Shown one piece after another: positions 52,853 through 61,160 of a DNA stretch of 64,000 bases (positions are counted from its first letter, which is position 1; each line of letters begins with the position of its first letter). The stretch is taken from NCBI GenBank assembly GCA_036960565.1, contig JBALXQ010000002.1, forward strand, positions 62,001 through 126,000. Direction: 5' to 3'. Both the position numbers and the translations under genes were made by a program. This DNA comes from Bermanella sp036960565 (GTDB lineage Bacteria; Pseudomonadota; Gammaproteobacteria; Pseudomonadales; Oceanobacteraceae). The notes below the pieces were generated by a model. That model worked only from the letters and a program-made list of their open reading frames with translations, was not told the origin of the DNA and did no database searches.

Positions 52853-55372
52853 ATGAAGTTCACCATTTTTAGCTCCATAATATTTTTTTGCAGCGCCATT
52901 GCGCAGGCTGCGTCCTTTAATGTGAAAGATATTCGTGTGGACGGCCTGCAAAGGGTGAGTGCCGGCACTGTATTTACAGCATTTCCAGTGAATATTGGCG
53001 ATGAAGTAGATGAAAATGATCTGGCTAAGGCCAGTCGTACTTTATATAAAACTGGGTATTTCAACGACATTAAAATACAGCGCGATGGGGATATTCTTGT
53101 CATTAACGTGGTTGAGCTACCGACCATTACCGAGCTTGAAATCGAAGGTAATAGCGCCATTGAAACCGAACAGCTAAAAGAAGGTTTGAAGCAAGCTGGT
53201 CTTGCCGAAGGTTATGTATTTAAACGCTCAACCCTTGAGCGCCTCGAATTAGAATTAGAGCGCCAATACGTTAGCCAAGGCCGCTATGATGCACAAATTA
53301 CCACCGATGTTAAAAAGCTGCCCCGTAACCGTGTTTCTCTTAAAATAAACATCGAAGAAGGTTCCGTTGCCTCAATTAGTCATATTAATATTGTGGGCTT
53401 TGATAACTTTGAAAAACAAGACCTGTTAAATCAATTCGAATTAAAACCCACCAACCTGTGGTCTTGGTATCAAAGTGATGACAAATACTCCCGTGAAAAA
53501 CTCGGTGGTGATATCGAACGTCTGCGCTCCTTCTATCTTGACCGTGGTTTTATTCGCTTTAACGTTGAATCAACTCAGGTATCTTTGTCACCGAGTAAAG
53601 AAGATGTATTTGTTACTCTGAACGTACACGAAGGCGATATTTACAAGGTTGAAAAGGTAGAGCTTGCAGGGGAGCTAATTTTAGAAGAGGAGCTATTAAG
53701 CAAGCTTATCGTTATGAAGGAAGGTCAAACCTTTAGTCGCCGCAAAATGACCCTTACCCAAGACCTCATATCTAAACGTTTGGGTAATGAAGGTTTTACC
53801 TTTGCCAAAGTAAATGGCGTTCCTAAGATAAATGATGAAGACAAAACCGTGGCCATTACCTTTTATGTGGAACCGGGCAAGCGCACTTATGTTCGTCGTA
53901 TAAACTTCACTGGGCATGAGTCTACTATGGACGAAGTATTGCGCCGTGAAATGGTACAGATGGAAGGTGGCTGGGCTTCCACCGAATTAATTGAACAATC
54001 CAAGAGTAAGCTTGAGCAATTGGGCTTCTTTAAAGGCGTTAGTGTTGAAACCCCTAAAGTGCCAGGCAGTGATGATTTAGTAGATGTGAATTACAGCGTT
54101 GAAGAACAACCCAGTGGTAGCTTGAACTTAAGCATAGGTTACTCAAGTGCTGACGGCATGATCATAGGCTCCAGTGTTTCCCAGAATAACTTCATGGGCA
54201 CCGGTAAAAAGATGAGCACCTCCATCAATAAAACTGATGCCGTGACCAGCCTGAATTTGTCTTTCACTAATCCTTATTACACAGTGGATGGTATTAGCCG
54301 AGGTTATAGTTTGTTCTTCCAGGAAACGGATTATTCTGAAACCAGTTCTTCTGCTGACTACAACACCGATACTTATGGTGGCCGTACTAACTTTGGTTTC
54401 CCTATAAACAGTCGTGAGCGTTTATCCTTTAGTGTGGAAGCCAGCCGTACTCAAATGGAACTAGGTAATTCATGGGCAGAAGACCATGAAGGAAATACTG
54501 CTAACTCGTTCATTCCTGAAGAAATACACACGTTTATAAATGACGCTGGCGATGATTTTGCCGAATTAACTCTGGGTACTAGTTGGAGCTGGACTACGCT
54601 GAACCGTGGTTTGTTCCCTACAGCGGGTGCCAAGCAAAGCTTAAACTTTGAAGCCACCGTGCCGGGCAGTGAATTAGAATATTTCCGCCTTACTTATAAA
54701 GGTGAAAAATACTTCCACATTAAAGACGAATGGACCTTCCGCGTTCGTACTGAAGTTGGTTATGGAGATGGCTACGGTGACACCGAACAACTGCCTTTCT
54801 TCCGTAACTTTAGGGCCGGTGGTGTAGGGTCGGTTCGAGGTTACACCAGTAACTCCTTGGGCCCCTCTGGTATGAATAAATTGAGTAATACTAATGTTTA
54901 TGATGCTGATGGCGCGGTGGAATTTAACGATCTTGATGGTGATGGAATTTTAGATTCCGGTGAGGAGGTGACTACTGGTAACAACGTATACTACCAAGAG
55001 GATAGCAGTGAGCTGGGTGGCAACTTATTAACTGAAGCCAGTATGGAATTAGTATTTCCATTGCCATTTGTGGAAGATCAACGCAGCATGCGTTCAGTAT
55101 TGTTCCTCGATGCGGGTAATGTATTTGATACAGAGTGTTTGGCTCTAACAGAAGCCACAGGTATAGATCACAATACAAGACAGGCAGCTACTAATGACCA
55201 CACCGGCTGCACAGAAGGTTTTGATGCCGACGAATTACGTTTAGGTGCTGGTGTTAGCCTTACCTGGGTAACGGCAATCGGTCCTCTAACCTTTACCTTC
55301 GCCAGAAGTCTAAACAGTCAAACTGGTGATGAAACAGAAGGTTTCGAATTCTCGCTTGGTCAGGTATTTTAA
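52853..55372 (+). CDS. bamA: Outer-membrane protein assembly factor BamA
   Basis: BamA inserts beta-barrel proteins into the outer membrane. The 839-residue protein has a signal peptide ending QAASF, five POTRA domains to about 420, and a 16-stranded barrel. The VRGY motif, in GGVGSVRGYTSNSLGP, marks loop 6. After it there is an acidic insert with DLDGDGILDSGEE (residues 693-705), which looks like an EF-hand calcium loop. The protein ends SLGQVF, with terminal phenylalanine, the usual barrel signal. It lies between rseP and skp. Confidence 0.97.
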   Translation: MKFTIFSSIIFFCSAIAQAASFNVKDIRVDGLQRVSAGTVFTAFPVNIGDEVDENDLAKASRTLYKTGYFNDIKIQRDGDILVINVVELPTITELEIEGNSAIETEQLKEGLKQAGLAEGYVFKRSTLERLELELERQYVSQGRYDAQITTDVKKLPRNRVSLKINIEEGSVASISHINIVGFDNFEKQDLLNQFELKPTNLWSWYQSDDKYSREKLGGDIERLRSFYLDRGFIRFNVESTQVSLSPSKEDVFVTLNVHEGDIYKVEKVELAGELILEEELLSKLIVMKEGQTFSRRKMTLTQDLISKRLGNEGFTFAKVNGVPKINDEDKTVAITFYVEPGKRTYVRRINFTGHESTMDEVLRREMVQMEGGWASTELIEQSKSKLEQLGFFKGVSVETPKVPGSDDLVDVNYSVEEQPSGSLNLSIGYSSADGMIIGSSVSQNNFMGTGKKMSTSINKTDAVTSLNLSFTNPYYTVDGISRGYSLFFQETDYSETSSSADYNTDTYGGRTNFGFPINSRERLSFSVEASRTQMELGNSWAEDHEGNTANSFIPEEIHTFINDAGDDFAELTLGTSWSWTTLNRGLFPTAGAKQSLNFEATVPGSELEYFRLTYKGEKYFHIKDEWTFRVRTEVGYGDGYGDTEQLPFFRNFRAGGVGSVRGYTSNSLGPSGMNKLSNTNVYDADGAVEFNDLDGDGILDSGEEVTTGNNVYYQEDSSELGGNLLTEASMELVFPLPFVEDQRSMRSVLFLDAGNVFDTECLALTEATGIDHNTRQAATNDHTGCTEGFDADELRLGAGVSLTWVTAIGPLTFTFARSLNSQTGDETEGFEFSLGQVF

Positions 55373-55455
55373 TACCGGCTAGAGCGTTAGATACAACATA
55401 TAAATTCAACAGTAAATTCAACAATAAATTTAATAAAAAGTAAGTGGATAGAAAA

Positions 55456-55971
55456 ATGATTAAGTGGACAAAAGTTTTAGTGGCAAGCATGTGTTTCATG
55501 GCGGGTTCAGCCATGGCAGTGGGTAAAATAGCAGTAGTAGATTTAGAGCGTGCTTTGTTTGATTCCGATGGTGCCAAAGCTTCTTTTAAACAGGTAACCG
55601 ATCAATTTGGTGATGACCTAGTAAAAGTAAAAACACTTGAAAAAGAAATGGTAAAGATTCAAGAAACCTTACAAAAAGATGGCGACATCATGAGTGATGA
55701 CGAACAGCGTAAATTGCGTAATGACATTAAAGAAAAGCAAAGTGAATATAAATTCTTTGGTGGCAAATTACAGCAAGCTGAACAGCAGTGGCGTCAACAG
55801 TTTTTCCGCGCCAACCTGCCTCGTTTACAAGCCATTCTTAAAGAACTAATTGATGCTGAAAAAATAGATATGGTTTTAAATGGTCAGGCCGTTATTCATG
55901 TTTCCCCTGATCTTGACCTAACTAAGATGCTTTTAAATAAATTAAACCAGGCCAGTGCAGCTAAAAAGTAA
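55456..55971 (+). CDS. skp: Periplasmic chaperone Skp (OmpH)
   Basis: Skp holds unfolded outer-membrane proteins in the periplasm. The start at ATG 55456 gives 171 residues, with a signal peptide ending AGSAMA before VGKIAVVDLERALF. The rest is a long charged helical segment (DDLVKVKTLEKEMVKIQETL) and a beta-sheet-forming core, as expected for the jellyfish-shaped trimer. The upstream GTG at 55444 is rejected. The stop overlaps the region just before the lpxD start, so the two are tightly linked. Confidence 0.93.
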   Translation: MIKWTKVLVASMCFMAGSAMAVGKIAVVDLERALFDSDGAKASFKQVTDQFGDDLVKVKTLEKEMVKIQETLQKDGDIMSDDEQRKLRNDIKEKQSEYKFFGGKLQQAEQQWRQQFFRANLPRLQAILKELIDAEKIDMVLNGQAVIHVSPDLDLTKMLLNKLNQASAAKK

Positions 55972-55972
55972 T

Positions 55973-56989
55973 ATGGCATTAACTTTAGGCGAAATAGCAA
56001 ACTTTCTGCAGGCTGAACTAGTCGGTGATGAAAATATCGTCATCGAAGGTTTGGCAACTTTAACCGCTGCTCGGCCGGGCCAATTAAGTTTCTTGGCTAA
56101 TCTGGCTTATCGTGATCAATTAAACACGACCCAAGCCAGTGCTGTGATAGTACACCCCAAGCAATTAAACGATGTTCAGGGCGCAGCCTTAGTATTAAGT
56201 AACCCTTACTTGGGTTATGCCAAAGTGAGCTCCTTGTTTGAAACACTTCCCGCAGCTACTCAATTAATTCACACCAGCGCTATAGTAAGCAGCAGTGCTC
56301 AATTGGGTGAGGGCGTTAGCATAGGCGCCAACTCAGTAATTGAAGATCATGCTGTTTTAGCCAATGGTGTGATCATTGGGGCTGGTTCGGTAGTGGGATC
56401 AAATAGCAGGATCGGTGAAAACAGCCGGATCCAACAGAACGTTAGCATTTACCATGATGTGGTGGTGGGCAAAAATGCCATCATTCATAGCGGCGTGGTT
56501 ATTGGTTCTGATGGTTTTGGCTTTGCCCAAGATCAAGGGAAATGGATTAAAATACACCAAATTGGCGGCGTATTAATTGGTAACGATGTTGAAATTGGTG
56601 CCAACAGTGCCATCGATCGCGGTGCCTTAAGTGATACTCGCATTGGTGATGGAGTGAAGTTGGATAACTTTATCCAAATAGCCCATAACGTAGAAATTGG
56701 TGATCATACTGCCATAGCCGCAGGTAGTATGGTGGCAGGCAGCACCAAAATAGGCGCTCATTGCACCTTAGCAGGTGGCGTAGGGGTAACCGGACATCTA
56801 ACCTTGGTAAATGGCACCCATGTGACCGCTATGAGTTTGGTGACAAAAAGCGTGACAGAGCCGGGCAGTTATTCTTCCGGTACTGCTATGTCTAAAACCG
56901 CTGATTGGCGCAAGAGTGCAGCTCGCTTTAGGCAGCTGGATGATTTAAACAAGCGCTTAAAATCCATAGAAAAGTCCATTCAAGATTAG
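55973..56989 (+). CDS. lpxD: UDP-3-O-acylglucosamine N-acyltransferase
   Basis: LpxD adds the N-linked hydroxyacyl chain in the third step of lipid A synthesis. From the ATG at 55973, one base after the skp stop, the protein has 338 residues, MALTLGEIANFLQAELVGD. It has the N-terminal uridine-binding domain and a left-handed beta-helix of hexapeptides such as VIIGAGSVVGSNSRIGENSR. The catalytic histidine is expected in NFIQIAHNVEIGDHTAIA. An upstream in-frame start at 55955 lies inside skp and is unlikely. Confidence 0.96.
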   Translation: MALTLGEIANFLQAELVGDENIVIEGLATLTAARPGQLSFLANLAYRDQLNTTQASAVIVHPKQLNDVQGAALVLSNPYLGYAKVSSLFETLPAATQLIHTSAIVSSSAQLGEGVSIGANSVIEDHAVLANGVIIGAGSVVGSNSRIGENSRIQQNVSIYHDVVVGKNAIIHSGVVIGSDGFGFAQDQGKWIKIHQIGGVLIGNDVEIGANSAIDRGALSDTRIGDGVKLDNFIQIAHNVEIGDHTAIAAGSMVAGSTKIGAHCTLAGGVGVTGHLTLVNGTHVTAMSLVTKSVTEPGSYSSGTAMSKTADWRKSAARFRQLDDLNKRLKSIEKSIQD

Positions 56990-57002
56990 TAAGAGTAAAA
57001 AA

Positions 57003-57452
57003 ATGACGGTTATGAAGTACAGCGAAATTATCGATCTGTTGCCGCATCGTTACCCTTTTTTATTAGTGGATAGAGTTACCGATCTAGATGAAAAGCAGCG
57101 TATTTCTGGCTTTAAGAATGTCAGCAGTAACGAGCCATTTTTTCCAGGACACTTCCCTAATCATCCTATTATGCCGGGTGTGCTTATTTTAGAAGCCATG
57201 GCGCAATTGGCTGGATTATTGGGGTTGGATGCCATGGGCAAAGAAGAGGCTGCTAACACAGTTTACTATTTTGCAGGTGTAGATAAAGCGCGTTTTAAAC
57301 GCCCCGTGGTACCTGGTGATCGCCTTGATATGGAGGCGCGTTACTTAAATGATAAACGGGGGATTTGGCGCTTTGAATGTGAGGCTTGGGTAGATGGACA
57401 AGTTGCCTGCCAAGCTACAATTATGTGCGCACAAAGGAAATTAGAACTTTGA
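57003..57452 (+). CDS. fabZ: 3-hydroxyacyl-ACP dehydratase FabZ
   Basis: FabZ dehydrates 3-hydroxyacyl-ACP in fatty acid elongation. The 149 residues contain LLPHRYPFLLVDRV and the catalytic histidine and glutamate in PGHFPNHPIMPGVLILEAMAQ. It sits between lpxD and lpxA, where it balances the shared hydroxyacyl-ACP pool between lipid A and membrane fatty acids. The start MTVMKYSEIIDLLP has ATG codons at 57003 and 57012; the first is used here. Its end overlaps lpxA by four bases. Confidence 0.96.
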   Translation: MTVMKYSEIIDLLPHRYPFLLVDRVTDLDEKQRISGFKNVSSNEPFFPGHFPNHPIMPGVLILEAMAQLAGLLGLDAMGKEEAANTVYYFAGVDKARFKRPVVPGDRLDMEARYLNDKRGIWRFECEAWVDGQVACQATIMCAQRKLEL

Positions 57453-58219
57453 TTGATGCTCTTGCAATAGTTGACCCCAGTGCCCAACTAGCAGACGACG
57501 TAGTAGTAGGGCCGTGGACAATAATAGGCCCTAATGTAGTGATCGGTGAAGGCACCATCATTGCGAGTCACGTGGTGCTAAAAGGCCCAACTACCATTGG
57601 TAAAAACAACAAAATCTTTCAGTTTTGCACCATAGGTGAAGATTGTCAGGATAAAAAATTTAAAGGGGAGGCCACTCGCCTAGAAATTGGTGATGGCAAT
57701 ATATTTCGTGAAGCTTGTACCGTGCATCGCGGAACCACCCAGGACAAAAGCCTAACAAAAATAGGCAACCACAATTTATTTATGGTGAATGTGCATGTGG
57801 CCCACGATGTAATCGTAGGTGATAACTGCATATTAGCCAACGACACCAACATAGCGGGCCACGTTCACATTGGCGATACTGCAATTTTAGGTGGCTCGTC
57901 TCAAGTTCACCAGTTTGTACAAATTGGTAGCCATAGTATGTGTGGAACGGGATCCATCGTTTTAAAAGATGTTCCTGCTTATATAATGGCAAATGGTAAT
58001 TCGGCTAAACCTCATGGTATTAACAGTGAAGGTTTAAAGCGTCGTGGCTTTAGCGCTAACGATATCAGTGTGTTGCGAAATGCATACAAGTTTGTTTATC
58101 GCAAAGGGTTAACACTTAGCGATGCTCTACTTGAGCTGAATACTTTGTTGCCCCAATCTAAAAGTGTTGAGCTCTTTATTGAAAGTCTTAACCAGTCTAC
58201 TCGCGGAATCATTCGTTAA
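57449..58219 (+). CDS. lpxA: UDP-N-acetylglucosamine O-acyltransferase LpxA (TTG start)
   Basis: LpxA makes the first lipid A intermediate by 3-O-acylating UDP-GlcNAc. The frame is open from 57386, but the family start aligns with TTG at 57449, giving 256 residues beginning L(M)IDALAIVDPSAQLADD. No ATG is available nearby, and AAGGA lies nine bases upstream of the TTG. The TTG overlaps the fabZ stop (TTGA). Hexapeptide repeats build the beta-helix, and the catalytic histidine lies in VNVHVAHDVIVG. The C-terminal helical domain ends QSTRGIIR, as in other LpxA proteins. Confidence 0.93.
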   Translation: MIDALAIVDPSAQLADDVVVGPWTIIGPNVVIGEGTIIASHVVLKGPTTIGKNNKIFQFCTIGEDCQDKKFKGEATRLEIGDGNIFREACTVHRGTTQDKSLTKIGNHNLFMVNVHVAHDVIVGDNCILANDTNIAGHVHIGDTAILGGSSQVHQFVQIGSHSMCGTGSIVLKDVPAYIMANGNSAKPHGINSEGLKRRGFSANDISVLRNAYKFVYRKGLTLSDALLELNTLLPQSKSVELFIESLNQSTRGIIR

Positions 58220-59349
58220 TGTCCAAGTGCTTTGCTTTAGTGGCCGGTGAAACTTCCGGTGATATCCTTGGTGCTGGTTTAATTAAAGCATTAAAAGATC
58301 AGTACCCAGATGCTAGATTTGTGGGCATTGGTGGTCCAAGAATGATTGAACAAGGCTTTGAGAGCCTTTATCCCATGGAACGTTTATCGGTCATGGGTTT
58401 GTTTGAAGTACTTGGTCGACTAGGCGAATTGCTTAAAATTCGTAAACAACTGCTAGCGACAATTACTGACATGAAGCCTGATGTTTTCATAGGAATTGAT
58501 GCTCCAGATTTTAATTTGGCACTTGAGAAAAAATTAAAATTAAGAAGCATTAAAACCGTTCATTATGTCAGCCCTAGTGTTTGGGCTTGGCGTGAGAAAC
58601 GAGTATTTAAAATTAAAGAAGCGGTTGACCTGGTTTTGTGTTTATTTCCTTTTGAGGTAGCCTTTTACCAAAAGCACAATGTTAACGCTGTCTGTGTAGG
58701 CCATACACTGGCTGATGCCATAGACTTAAAAACAGATACTCAGGCGGCAAGACAAACCCTTAAACTTAATTCTAATAATGCCGTTGTGGCTTTACTACCA
58801 GGCTCTCGTCAGGGTGAAGTCTCTCGCTTGGGTGAAGTGTTTTTAGAAGCCGCAAATATCATTAAGCAAAAAATCCCCCAGGTTCAATTTGTTATTCCGG
58901 CTGCCAATGACGACCGAAAACTGCAAATTGAAGAGATGCTAAAAAGTAAAAATTTAGCGGATACACGTCTTTTAGACGGGCAAAGTCGAGAAGCCATGGC
59001 CGCAGCCGATGTGGTGTTAATGGCCTCTGGCACGGCCACTTTGGAAGGCATGTTACTTAAGAAGCCTATGGTGGTTTCCTATAAACTATCGGCTATAACG
59101 GCTTACTTTGTTCGAAAAATGCTTAAACAGCCATTTGTGGCACTGCCTAACTTATTGGCTGGAAAAGAGTTGGCCCCTGAAATATTACAAGAAGCCGCCA
59201 CGCCTGAAAATCTAGCCAATGCCGTTTTACACTTTTTACAAGACACCTCGGCTACAGAAAATATGCAGTCTGAATTTTTAGCACTGCATCACGAATTACG
59301 CCGAGATGCAGATCAGGCATCGGCCCAGGCAATCATTGGCCTATTATGA
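58219..59349 (+). CDS. lpxB: Lipid-A-disaccharide synthase
   Basis: LpxB condenses UDP-2,3-diacylglucosamine with lipid X to form the disaccharide of lipid A. The 376 residues have ALVAGETSGDILGAGLIKAL near the N-terminus, GVPRMIEQGF-like GIGGPRMIEQGF, LLPGSRQGEVSRL, and LMASGTATLEGMLLKKPMVV, all family signatures of this GT-B enzyme. It is joined to lpxA by a one-base overlap (TAATG) and overlaps rnhB by four bases. Confidence 0.97.
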   Translation: MSKCFALVAGETSGDILGAGLIKALKDQYPDARFVGIGGPRMIEQGFESLYPMERLSVMGLFEVLGRLGELLKIRKQLLATITDMKPDVFIGIDAPDFNLALEKKLKLRSIKTVHYVSPSVWAWREKRVFKIKEAVDLVLCLFPFEVAFYQKHNVNAVCVGHTLADAIDLKTDTQAARQTLKLNSNNAVVALLPGSRQGEVSRLGEVFLEAANIIKQKIPQVQFVIPAANDDRKLQIEEMLKSKNLADTRLLDGQSREAMAAADVVLMASGTATLEGMLLKKPMVVSYKLSAITAYFVRKMLKQPFVALPNLLAGKELAPEILQEAATPENLANAVLHFLQDTSATENMQSEFLALHHELRRDADQASAQAIIGLL

Positions 59350-59972
59350 TAGATGAACTTATACCTCAGGAAATTGAGCTAATTGAAAAAGGCTTGGTAT
59401 ATTGCGGCGTCGATGAAGCGGGTGCAGGCCCCTTGTGTGGCGACGTAGTGGCCGCAGCAGTTATCCTTGACCCTAACAATCCTATATCTGCTTTAAATGA
59501 TTCAAAGAAGCTCAGTGAAAAAAAGCGTGAAGCTCTGTTTCCTGAAATAAAGGAAAAGGCACTGGCATATTGTATTGCTAGGGCCAGTGCTGAAGAAATT
59601 GATCAAATTAATATTTTGCATGCCAGAATGTTAGCCATGACCCGTGCGGTGAATGGTTTAAACCTGGCCGAGCCGCTCAAACTTGACCATGCTTTAATTG
59701 ATGGTAACCGCCTGCCTAAAGATTTAATTTGCGAGGCAAGCTTTGTGATAAAAGGGGATGCTTTGGTAGCCTCAATTGCAGCAGCGTCAATTTTAGCCAA
59801 GGTGCAGCGAGATCATGAAATGCAGGCACTTGATAAAAAGTACCCTGAGTACGGTTTAGCTAAACACAAGGGCTACCCAACTAAGGCTCATATTGAAGCC
59901 TTGAATGAACACGGGCCTCTGGATTTTTATCGTAAAACCTTTGGCCCGGTTAAAAAACTACTGGCTAAATAA
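59346..59972 (+). CDS. rnhB: Ribonuclease HII
   Basis: RNase HII cuts the RNA strand in RNA-DNA hybrids and removes single ribonucleotides from DNA. The 208 residues carry the catalytic acidic residues in YCGVDEAGAGPLCGDVVAAA, LNDSKKLSEKKRE and HALIDGNRLP, and the substrate loop ASILAKVQRDHEM. It closes the lpx operon. In Pseudomonas dnaE follows here; in this window an unrelated minus-strand gene does. Confidence 0.97.
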   Translation: MIDELIPQEIELIEKGLVYCGVDEAGAGPLCGDVVAAAVILDPNNPISALNDSKKLSEKKREALFPEIKEKALAYCIARASAEEIDQINILHARMLAMTRAVNGLNLAEPLKLDHALIDGNRLPKDLICEASFVIKGDALVASIAAASILAKVQRDHEMQALDKKYPEYGLAKHKGYPTKAHIEALNEHGPLDFYRKTFGPVKKLLAK

Positions 59973-59987
59973 AGTTAATTTTTATAG

Positions 59988-60383
59988 CTAGGAGTCATCA
60001 TGGCAAATAGCTTGTGCTTCAATTTTACTTGGATAAATATTCCAAGCTGCACCATTGATAAAATCTACCGGTATACTCACCAAGCCCATATCCAGTAATA
60101 GGCCCATTAAGGTCATTTTATTAAACTGAGCTTCTGTGGTAATGGTCCGTTTGCATTCGCCCAAGGCCAAGCTGATTACATGGGTTTGGTCTCTTGCCAG
60201 TTTCTTACGGCTATAGCCTTTTCCGGCATAGCGCCCATCTATATAAATTTCGGTAGTCTTACCTGTTTTAACGGTGACTTCTTGCTGGCTACCATTAGTA
60301 ATAGAGGCGCAACCGCTTAAAAAAAGTGAAGCTAAAACTAAAGCAGTTAACAAAGGGCGTTGAGATAAAGATAAAAATTTCAT
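59988..60383 (-). CDS. Small lipoprotein, unknown
   Basis: From the ATG at 60383, preceded by AGGGA, the protein has 131 residues. The signal LTALVLASLFLSGC has a lipobox, and the mature part begins ASITNGSQQEVTVKTGKTTE. A short segment IYIDGRYAGKGYSRKKL resembles a surface-carbohydrate PEGA-like beta motif. Two cysteines may form a disulphide. It shares strand with the barrel gene at 60393, nine bases away, so the two are probably cotranscribed. Family not recognised. Confidence 0.75.
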   Translation of the reverse strand: MKFLSLSQRPLLTALVLASLFLSGCASITNGSQQEVTVKTGKTTEIYIDGRYAGKGYSRKKLARDQTHVISLALGECKRTITTEAQFNKMTLMGLLLDMGLVSIPVDFINGAAWNIYPSKIEAQAICHDDS

Positions 60384-60392
60384 GTTCATTCC

Positions 60393-61088
60393 CTAAAATC
60401 TGCGTTCAAAAGAAAGGCTGGTAAACCACTGGGAAAAGTCTTCTTTTTCAGCTGTGTGTTCGTATTCAATTTGGTTGAGTTGTAAGCGCATTTGCCAGTC
60501 TGCTTGATAGTGGTATAGCAGGCCTAAAGAAAATTGCGGCGTGGAGATGGCTTCACTGGAATTGGTTTTGCTGGTGCTGGAAATTAGCTCACCGCTTTCG
60601 TTTACAACTCTTTCTTCAGTATCATCATATTCGTTAGTACCAAATAAGATGCCTGCTTTTGCCTGAAGGTCTAAATTATTTAGCAGGGGAACATAAAGCA
60701 CATGAGTAATGTAAAAGCCCTGAGTACTGATACTGGCTTTACGTATTGCGCTGTTATCAAACTCGCCATCTGTGGTGGTGGTTAAGGTTTTATCAAACTT
60801 TATGGTGCCATAGTCTATATAACCCAGTTCAAAACCATAATATTCATGGAAGCGGAAACTGGTGAATAGGTTCCAGGGCAGGTTTTCATTTTCTACCGAG
60901 CTATAGCTTGGGGTTTGTGAGGTGGCCCCTATGCTCGAAATTGACTCATTAAAGGTCGCTTCGGTCCAGGTATAACCTGTGCCCCAGCCAATGGAAGAGG
61001 CAATCGGGTAGGCCTGTGCCCACATGGGTGTTAATAATAAAGTAAGAAGTAGAATACGCATTATGGGTTCAGCTTTTTTTGTTTGCAT
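60393..61088 (-). CDS. Outer-membrane beta-barrel-like protein
   Basis: The ATG at 61088, with AAGG upstream, gives 231 residues. A signal peptide ends MWAQA before YPIASSIGWGTGYTWTEA. The rest shows alternating strands of OmpA- or OmpW-like barrels, with aromatic girdle residues and a C-terminal SLSFERRF ending in phenylalanine. TTG at 61100 and ATG at 61061 are alternative starts. It is located between a patatin-like gene and a small lipoprotein. The function is unknown. Confidence 0.75.
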   Translation of the reverse strand: MQTKKAEPIMRILLLTLLLTPMWAQAYPIASSIGWGTGYTWTEATFNESISSIGATSQTPSYSSVENENLPWNLFTSFRFHEYYGFELGYIDYGTIKFDKTLTTTTDGEFDNSAIRKASISTQGFYITHVLYVPLLNNLDLQAKAGILFGTNEYDDTEERVVNESGELISSTSKTNSSEAISTPQFSLGLLYHYQADWQMRLQLNQIEYEHTAEKEDFSQWFTSLSFERRF

Positions 61089-61160
61089 ATTAGCCTTCAA
61101 GACTCATAAGCTCAAGTGCCGGAGCGCATGTTACTGGATAAGAGGCCAGCCTTTGATGGC

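Noticed and set aside
55398..55438. Short AT-rich direct repeats between bamA and skp
   Set aside because: A few copies of TAAATTCAACA-like sequence in AT-rich DNA are too short to indicate a functional element.
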